Shown piece after piece: positions 56,321-64,000 of a stretch of DNA of 64,000 bases; position 1 is the stretch's first letter; each line of letters opens with the position of its first letter. Origin of the DNA: Kryptolebias marmoratus (lineage: Eukaryota > Chordata > Actinopteri > Cyprinodontiformes > Rivulidae); the NCBI RefSeq assembly GCF_001649575.2, contig NC_051436.1:11013178-11077177 (forward strand), read 5' to 3'. The translations under genes were made by a program, and so were the position numbers. The notes below the pieces were generated by a model. That model searched no databases, was not told the origin of the DNA, and saw only the letters and a program-made list of their open reading frames with translations.

Positions 56321-59130
56321 AGGGCGAAGCAATCGATAGAAGAAGAAAAACTGTCACATTTTACTAAAGAATAAACTGCATTTAGACAAAAACACCACCG
56401 TAGTATTCATGTCCGTGAAAGAGCATACATTACAAATAATATAGGATAGCTGGATTCAATAAAAGCAAAAGAATAAAGTATTAAATTTTAACATGTCTAA
56501 CATGTCTTGTTGTTTTACAAGGTAGAGAAAGCTCAAGACTGAAAACTCACAAGTAACTTCTGTTTAAAAATAAAAAAAAGTTCAAGAATAATGAATAAAA
56601 TTGTACAATCAACAGTAACATTTTTGGGCTTATTAATAATGCATCTACTTTGTATCTCAGTCTCTTATTACAGACAGTTTTTAATTTATTTATTTAAATG
56701 TTGTTTTCGGCCCCTATATATTTATTTTGTGCTCCTGTCAAAACATTACATGCCTTTTGTATTTATGTACAAACTACAAATTATTCCTAAAAATAAAAAC
56801 TTGCTTGTTTTCTGAAACTCTTTAGACTGTTCTGACATGTACATTTAGTGTTGTTTCATAAAGCAAATCACTGCAAAAAAACATCTAGAAGATGAAGCAG
56901 ATATCCCTTCATCAAATCAAGAACAACCAGAATGTGCAGCAGCACTATATAAACAAAAGAAACATATTTTTGTTTCAGCATATTTTAATTTAGATAAAAT
57001 AACAAGCGAAACCCTGGATTTTGGCACCAACATAATTATTAGTAAATAACAGAAGCGATAATTGATCTGCACCCAGTGATAGCAGAGGATATTCAGATGA
57101 AATAAAATTTTACTCTATATTCATGTACTATATAATGCATGTTTGACATCAATAAATATTTTTAATCCTGGTTATAAATGACTTTGAGTGGGAAAAAAAA
57201 CTTTAAATTAAACAATTGTCTGAATATAAAAAATGAAACCCTGCATGCAAACGTAATTATAAAAGAAGTATGTTAACTTATATTATTTAGATTAAAGTTT
57301 GTGTTATAGAAAAGATCAATTTATTAAGATTTCTTTGCAAAAACAAGCTAAAAGAATTTTAGATTTTAGTGTTTTTTTTCTTCTGGAAGCCAAGTTGAGT
57401 TTCACTGATTCATTAGGACCTTTTAAATCAGCTGCTACTAAGTGCTTTTTGTTTTATTGTGTCCACGTTAGGGAGTAGAAGGGCACAAATATAAAACCCT
57501 GGAGATCTCTGCGAGTCCCTGTTTGACAGATTTACAATACCGAGGTCTCCATCCAAACAGTTTGTTCAGGTCCAATATATGACTTCAGCTGTAAAAATGA
57601 AACAAACTCTTGTTCAGTTTAAACATAATAACATGGAGATGATGTCTGGTCTGTTTTTAGTTTGTGATCTAAGCTGTGTTGAAGACTTTTGATGCTTATT
57701 CTTTCACATTTTATTTCAAATACAAACACGTCAGTTTGATCACTTTCTCACCTGAGGTGTTTCTAAAATTAGCCAGCCTGAAATAGAGACTAGAGATTGA
57801 CCCGTTTCAGCTAAATAAGCACACACTGGTTTGTTTTTACCTCCTAGTTTTAAAAATATGAAAGAGGTGGTGATATGTGGCAGCGAAGCGGTTAAAATAG
57901 AAGGTGGTGGCCTCTTGGTTTCTCAGGTGTCAGGGGCAGCAGACTTGGCAGCCACCGATCCTCCACGAGTCTCTGCGAGGAAGAAGCTGCAGAGGAGGAG
58001 GAAAAAACCAAAAGAAAAATAAATAAAGACGAGGGGGAGATATGGTTCATGGTAAAATGAAAGCTGCATGGAAATGGGGCGAGACAACGTGGAGAGGAGG
58101 GAGGAGAGGACAGAAGAGCAGCAGCAGTAAGTGACACGGACACCCACACAAACACACACTTGCATGCAGGTGTCAAAGGATAAAGTGTCTGAAACTCAAG
58201 AGCAACGGTAGATTTTTTAATGCTAAAGGCCTCCCGTTGTCTTAAACGGTGTGTTATGTCCCTCGGAGGGGTGACTTTTGTGCCTATTGTCTCTGCAGAG
58301 GAAGATAGAGTTACACACAAACACACTCAAGCATCAGCTTCAGAAGTTGTTACATAAACACACACACTCAGATGATTCAGCATCAGATGGAGAACCTGCA
58401 GGTCCTGCATCAAGCTGAGCCCTCACACGGCGAAACAAATAAAAAAAAAACACTGAATTAAATAACTGGAGGCGATGCACCGAACAGTCCTGACACATCC
58501 AGAGGGAAGAGGAGGAAGGAGTATCCGTGGAAGAGGCTGGCAGTCCGACTTTAACAGCTGACTTTGACAGCAGTTTCCTCAACGACTTGCAGGTTCTGAG
58601 TTTGCTGTGGCCGCCTAAAGTTTCAAGACAGCAAGTGGATGAACGCCTGGCATGTCTGAAAGGTAAAAACCTCCAATATCCAAAATCATCTGCAGACTTT
58701 TTATGTCAAATGAAATCTTAAAAAAAAAACATGACTGACAAGTCGTCAGCACTGAGCATAATCAATAATGCAGACACTGACTGTCGTTCAAAATGTCTCT
58801 TGTTTTCTGCAGCTCACTATTGTTTGTCTGTGCATTAATAATGCATGTTTGCTGGAATGCATTACTAATTATCCTTCATATATTAATGGGTTTAAAGTTT
58901 ATAAACTGGCTTTGACGCAGTGGGAACATGTTTGTATTCCTTAGAACTTTAGGCAATTGTTGGTTTCTACTTTTACTCCAGAAATCACAAACGGTTGTCT
59001 TCAGCTGTGTTGTAGGTCACAAAGCTACATTAAACCTGTAGCTTTTCATTTTCAGCCATCTATTTGTTGGTTTTATATGCAGCTATGATAAAAACAAGTA
59101 TTAGCTTATAATTTTAGGGGTTTATATACT
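56321..59130. other. Intergenic DNA between cnpy4 and the calpain-like gene
   Basis: 56340-57780 is very AT-rich with nothing recognised. 57890-58140 has a purine-rich stretch whose minus strand encodes a short signal-peptide-like ORF. 58527-58663 holds a plus-strand open frame ending in a GTAAAA donor-like site, with no recognisable domain. Confidence 0.45.
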
Positions 59131-59134
59131 CAGA

Positions 59135-59525
59135 AAAAAAAGCACCTGGATGCTACTCTATGCAGACGATGTCTTAATTTCTCACTGGGCTGCAACTGTT
59201 GGTGACAAATTGCAAACCCCATCTGCTAGAGGGGGTTCCAAAATGTCTCAAAATGTTTCCCCAGGAGAGTTGCAGGGCTCTGCTCTCGTGTCCCTGGAGT
59301 TTTAAACACTTTTGAAAGAGACATGCGTCCTACCTGCCCTCTGACACTAGACAGGCATCTTCGCTTCCACTTTTTAAATCTCATTTAAAATCTGTTTTCA
59401 CTGCCTTTTAATACAGCTCGAGTTCTTGTTTTTCTGATACTTTTACTCAGCTTGTTTTCTGTCTGTCTTGTTGTCAACTGCTGTTGTTTTAAAGGTGCAA
59501 TACAAATACATTTGACACTGACAAT
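59135..59525 (+). mobile_element. Non-LTR retrotransposon fragments (RT motif and 3' tail)
   Basis: Plus-strand WMLLYADDVLIS at about 59147-59182 is the reverse-transcriptase YADD box. Downstream, TAAATCTCATTTAAAATCTG and AAAGGTGCAATACAAATACA resemble 3' ends of fish LINEs. Intervening sequence is lost, so this is a dead, internally deleted copy or two fragments. Confidence 0.6.
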
Positions 59526-60039
59526 TTCTCCTCTCAAAAGTCACAGAGTCGTTTCTGGCGCCTGGAACCATTCCCGATTGAGTTTCCGTGAGTCAGAGAG
59601 TGTGAGAAATGTTCCACGACTTTGGGAGGGGTTTGCCAATCTGTGAGCCCAAATTGTGACTGATTGGAGACAAAAAAAAGAGTAAAATGTGATCAAAACA
59701 GCAACAGGTGCGGTGTTGAAAGGATCAGATCCAGCTCGTTGATTTTACCTATTTATAAATATATATATATTTTTACAAAAGTACTGTATTATTGAGCAGA
59801 AAATCATTAGATGGGACATTTCTAAGCAGTAGAATATGTAACTTAAGGTTGTCAGAGAGGGCCTTTTTAGCTTATCAGCAAAACGTAACAAGGCCTCCAG
59901 TCTTGTCACAACTAAAAGATTGTATCATTTTATATCATTTCAATCAACATGACCTGGTGTCAAAGTGTGAAGAGACATGTACTTAATATATCAATGTCAT
60001 CTAAAGAGGACATCTCAAAAGATTTATCAGTGAATCTTG

Positions 60040-60515
60040 TTTTTCGTAACAATCGACTGGCTGCAAATGGCACGAGGCAGAGAGGGAACCTCCTGCCTGA
60101 TATGCAAGCCGTGGATGGAGTGGTGGCGAGTGTTCGGTGTCTTGTGTGATCACCGGATGCCTGACAGGCTCAAGGTGACAATCTGCAAGCCTGTTGTCCG
60201 CCCTGTCGCGCTTCACGGATCCAAACGTTGGCTGGCGACGACAATGTGAATGTTGCCATGGCGCCTACGGGGCAACGCCGTCAGTAAAAAACGTTCAGAT
60301 AGGCTTTTTCGCCAATCACAGAAAAGATGTGAGACCGCGGTGGTACTGGCATGGATTCAGTTGCCAGCACAGCCCTATGAGGTAGACCAAGAAAGACTTG
60401 GATGAACAGGATCAGAGAAAACATGAAACAGAAGATGCTCTCGATCGAGCTGAAGGGAGACGACTGACCAAACGAGCTGAACCTGCAATCCCGCAGGACG
60501 AACATTAAGGCAAAT
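60040..60515 (+). mobile_element. RTE-like LINE relic (3' end of reverse transcriptase ORF)
   Basis: Plus-strand CDHRMPDRLKVTICKPVVRP then VALHGSKRW fits the RTE-type LYDxxVPLKLKxKxYRTVVRPxxLYGxECW region. Farther on, GRPRKTWMNRIRENMKQK matches the GRPRxTWxDxIxxDM tail motif. Frames are shifted between the blocks, so it is inactive. Confidence 0.7.
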
Positions 60516-61124
60516 CAGAAAACATATGTCTGTCGTTTAGGACCTCATAGTTAGGTAAACACAAGTTTGCATCTTAAATTATTCCACCATGTCAGTATTT
60601 CTTTAACCTTTAGAATAGCTATGCATTGATGGAGATGTAAAAGTTTATAAACTAACGTTTGCATAAGTTACTATGAAATTATTTGAGATTGGAGATATTT
60701 TAAGATGGCAGTAATCCACTTTGGTCTTGTTGCATAAATGTTGTTTGGTTGTTTGGTTGGTTTTGTTGCAATGAGCTCACAAAAAAGGAAGACCGAAAGA
60801 AAAGATACATTTTTGGCAGAACACAAATCACAGGCTGAGTGAAATGGCTACAATTAGCTTCTATTTAGGAGTAGAAACAGCCAAAACTTGCACAAAAACA
60901 GCTGAGGCAAATCAACGCTGATCCCAAAGCATCAGCCACACATTTCCAGGTAACTGCAGCTCGAAGCGCTCCACGTAAACATGTAATTTAACGTGTTTCT
61001 GTTTTCCTCAAACACGCATCAGAAAGCAATCTTCCCTGATAATTAACCAGACTGACCTGTGCGGTATCTGCAGACAGCAGCACCTGCATGGGCTGAAATT
61101 TATCCCCAGGCCAGTAAGCGATTT

Positions 61125-61172
61125 GACCCAACACACACACACACACACACATTTACACACACACACACACAA
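61125..61172. repeat. (CA)n microsatellite, interrupted
   Basis: Two CA runs separated by ATTTACA. Confidence 0.9.
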
Positions 61173-61639
61173 ACTGACACTCACAGATGCACACAAGATG
61201 CTGACTCAACGAGGCCAGCAGTTCATATGACTAATGATGACTAAAACATTGCATGTTGCTGCTGTGACCCCCAAACAAACACGCAGGAGCCCCCAACTAC
61301 AACCAGGAGCCAACATTTAACACCTGCAGAGGAGTTCTGGAACAAAATTAAATAAGATTTAATTGGACCTGTGTTTTGGAGGAAAATACAAATTCTTTCC
61401 AGCAGTCTTTCCTTTTCCCGTGTCTGAAAGTAACCTTTAATTTCTGCTGTCAGCTCATCTAAAATCCTGCACTGGTTGCTTTTGTGCTTGATTGTTTTAC
61501 AATAAATACGTTCTAAACTTAAGTTCAGTTTTCAACTCCACGTAAAAATCAGAAGAAGAGATTTGACACCGTTCTAACCACTTCTTAGCACAAATAACCC
61601 AAAGTGAAAAGGGTGGAATGTTATCTCTGAGTTGGGGTT

Positions 61640-61970
61640 GTGCCTCACTTTGCCTCGAGCCAAGTTTCTGGGTATCTGGGAGTTTTGTTCAGGCGTGATG
61701 GTTGGATGGAGCAGGAGATGGTCTGGCAGATTACGGCCTCATCTGCAGTAATGGAGGCTTTGTCCTGGACTGTTGCGGTGGAGAAGGAGCTTAGCTGAAA
61801 GGGAAAACTCTTGATTTACTCAGGAGATGTCCCAGAACTCACTGAAGGGATCAAACATCCCTTCTGGCCTTGGAACGCTTTGGGAGAGGGAAGTCTGGGT
61901 TTCTTTCCCTGACTTGTTAAATTTGCAACCTGAACACCAAGTGGTGGAAAAAAATGGATGGATGGAATCC
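61640..61970 (+). mobile_element. 3' end of a LINE with ATGG-repeat tail
   Basis: Contains GTTGCGGTGGAGAAGGAGCT, GCCTTGGAACGCTTTGGGAG and GAGGGAAGTCTGGGTTTCTT, then ATGGATGGATGGAA. This is the typical 3' terminus of an abundant fish non-LTR element, strongly shortened internally. Confidence 0.65.
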
Positions 61971-63736
61971 AAGCTGACGTATAACCAGCCATACATTTAT
62001 GTAGATTACTGTCAACATAATTCATTTACCGTTTATTGGCAAAACCCCTGAAACGACATTACAAGTTGACCATTTTGACTTTAAAAATATACTGAACATA
62101 ACTGTCTTACGCCCAAACTTCACATTGCTGCATACCAGGCGTAACTGCCTGGTCAAACAGCTGCAACAAATGAAGATATTTATAATTTCGCTTTGACCAT
62201 TAATGCTTGAATTGGTGCTGTTTTAATGTAGTGTAAACTGAATACATTCATATGAAGTGGGCTGCAGTCCGACGGTGTGATTCCGCCATAACGTTTACAA
62301 TGAAATGTGTTGACAGCGTCATTGCTTCACATGTTTATTATCATTACGTTGAGGGGTTTGTTTTGTTTTTATCTTTGTTTGGGTTTGGAGTTTCGGACGT
62401 TCAGTTGAGTCGGTTTAGTCTTTGTTTGCAGCTTCTGTTGTGCCACCTGTATCTTGTTAGTAATCAGCACACCTGTTGTCACTCAGTAATCAATCCACCC
62501 AGTACATAGACTCCTTGCTCCTCCTCAGTTCTTGGTCAGATCATTTCTTAACCTTCATTTGGTTCTGTCTTGGTGTTGTTACTTAAACTGCCTCCTTCAT
62601 GCCTTCAGTTTGGTCCTACTGAACAGTCACCATCCACCAAATGAGAATATTTTATACTAAATGCCCCACATTTTCATATATAAACGTGTCCGTTTTGTAA
62701 GCGTGACCACGTCTTATGACTGTCTGCTTTCCTGATAGTTGCATAAGAAGAGGTAGTGGTCATGTGGCCGTATAATGCGTCTACTTTCATTCTCAGTCAC
62801 TGTTTGGATGGGTTTAGGCAGCAGAGCCGTGAGGTTGGGTTTAAGAAGAGATTGCTTAGTAATGAATTGTGGTGTGGCTTTGTCTGCACCACGTGGAACA
62901 CCTTAAAGCTTAAAGTCTCACAGCTGAGAGGGTGAAAAGCCCTGCGCCAGCAATATTGAGGAAAAACCACAGCCGTCATACTTTGAAAGCCTGTGTTTTT
63001 GTCACATTATTGTGCCAAAGCCACATTAAAGTTTAAATAAAAAGCTGCTAAATGTGAGATCGTTTTGTGATATTTGTTTGATTGTCTGAAGCAAAGTTAT
63101 GCCAATGATACCTGTTCTAACAGAACACGATTCTGTCTTCTTACAGTCAGTCCATTGATGGATCAAATATTTGGTTCCGCCCGGTGACTTTGGATAAAAA
63201 AAAAAACACAAATTTGTGTTTTATGTTATATATATATATATAACATATATGTTTCCAAATCCACAGGACTTGTTGTCCATGATGAGAGGAATAAACACAG
63301 TTAAAGAAATTTGAAAATAAGAATAAAGACTTAAATAACAAAGACAGTCGATGGATTCGGTTGAGTTCCTTTACTTGTGGCAAGGAGACAAGTCGGTACA
63401 GCAGCACAGAGTTGTCTGGATGCCTCACCGCTCATTTAGAAGCACGACTATCGTTACAACGAGGTTAATCATTGTTTCCCAAACTTGGTTTCACTCATGT
63501 GAGCCCAGTTATGAAACTGGTGGATGAAGTCAGTCATAGTTTATCTCCTTTTCGGAAGCTGATCCTTTTAAGATCGGGAAACTCCCATTTCCTGCGGCCG
63601 CGTTACATGCGGCTCGTCACGAGTCAATGTTGGCGGGCAACAAGCATTCATTGTGCATTAAAGGCCTGCCCTGCAGATACAACTTTCTCCTTTCATCGGT
63701 CCCGTTCACCATCTCCTTCTCCCCCCCTTGCTTCAG
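61971..63736. other. Upstream flank or 5' UTR intron of the calpain-like gene
   Basis: AT-rich, without a recognised element. A perfect AT palindrome lies at about 63219-63245. The intron before the first coding exon ends with a pyrimidine-rich acceptor CTTGCTTCAG at 63736. Confidence 0.55.
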
Positions 63737-63916
63737 GTTCCCCGAGTCAGAATGCTGGGACAAATAAATGACTTTCAGGGTCAGAACTTTAGCGGGCTGA
63801 GGCGGGCCTGCCTGCGTCGAGGCGCGCTCTTCAAGGACCCGCTGTTCCCCGCCACCAACCACTCCCTCTTCTACAAGCGGGCACCCCCGCCAGGACTGAC
63901 CTGGAAGAGGCCTCGG
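63737..63916 (+). CDS. capn5-like: Calpain-5-like cysteine protease, first coding exon (partial)
   Basis: The exon starts after the acceptor ending at 63736. ATG is at 63752-63754, and 55 codons follow to a GTGAGT donor after 63916 (phase 0). The peptide shows the calpain N-terminal region: FQGQNFSGLRRACLRRGALF, KDPLFPATNHSLFY and LTWKRPR. The DPLFPATxxSLxYK and WKRPK/R forms are closest to calpain-5/6-type (non-EF-hand) calpains, which are calcium-dependent intracellular proteases. The catalytic Cys, His and Asn would be in later exons outside the window, so activity and the exact paralogue cannot be judged. Confidence 0.85.
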
Positions 63917-64000
63917 GTGAGTTTGACCACCCTCCGCGTCTAAAAATAAGCAGCCCCCGGTTACATTTTTAAACAACGAGTCGAACAAATAGCTGCTTTG

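Noticed and set aside
58527..58665. Possible 5' coding exon of the calpain-like gene
   Set aside because: The peptide has no calpain similarity, the donor GTAAAA is mediocre, and the exon at 63752 already starts with a good ATG right after its acceptor.
1..64000. CRISPR, operon or phage-defence type system
   Set aside because: Gene structure is fully eukaryotic with spliced vertebrate families; the tandem repeats found have no spacer architecture.

Overview
The window looks like nuclear DNA of a ray-finned (teleost) fish. It carries vertebrate protein families split by GT-AG introns. The spacers are AT-rich and hold (TG)n/(TA)n microsatellites, hAT-type MITEs, Tc1/mariner transposase relics, a tRNA-derived SINE piece and eroded non-LTR retrotransposon fragments, a mix typical of teleosts. 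One assembly gap of 72 N lies at 45614-45685. All exon structures were assembled by reading splice sites and checking phase by hand; no database search was possible.

Layout. (1) 1270-16389, + strand: a 22-exon gene for a DH-PH-C2-RhoGAP protein of the BCR/ABR family (827 codons before the stop). It is clearly diverged from mammalian ABR and has no BCR-type N-terminal kinase region. (2) 16465-24417: an intergenic stretch with a complete hAT MITE, an old tandem duplication and low-complexity DNA. (3) 24543-34944, - strand: a secreted netrin (about 840 aa; LN, three LE repeats, NTR). Its LN domain is unusual: it lacks a Cys-rich segment and is followed by a long basic insert, and the protein has a C-terminal tail. 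(4) 34955-49607: about 14.6 kb upstream of the netrin, holding a Tc1 relic, a candidate noncoding first exon near 42.5 kb, candidate conserved noncoding elements and a pentanucleotide array interrupted by a hAT element. (5) 49608-53256, - strand: a ZP3-family egg-coat glycoprotein gene. (6) 53601-56187, - strand: cnpy4, an ER chaperone-like saposin-fold protein, only 344 bp upstream of the ZP3-like start codon. (7) 56268-63736: an intergenic stretch or first-intron region with LINE relics. (8) 63752-63916, + strand: the first coding exon of a calpain-5-like protease that runs off the window.

The genes do not form one pathway. The Rho regulator acts at the membrane and cytoskeleton, the netrin is an extracellular guidance cue, the ZP3-like protein builds the egg envelope, and Cnpy4 assists folding in the secretory pathway. 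I found no operon-like or defence-like system. The strongest unusual signals are the remodelled netrin, a coding minisatellite at the Cnpy4 C terminus, a hAT element inside a pentanucleotide array, and nuclear-receptor-like half-site arrays in a ZP3-like intron.
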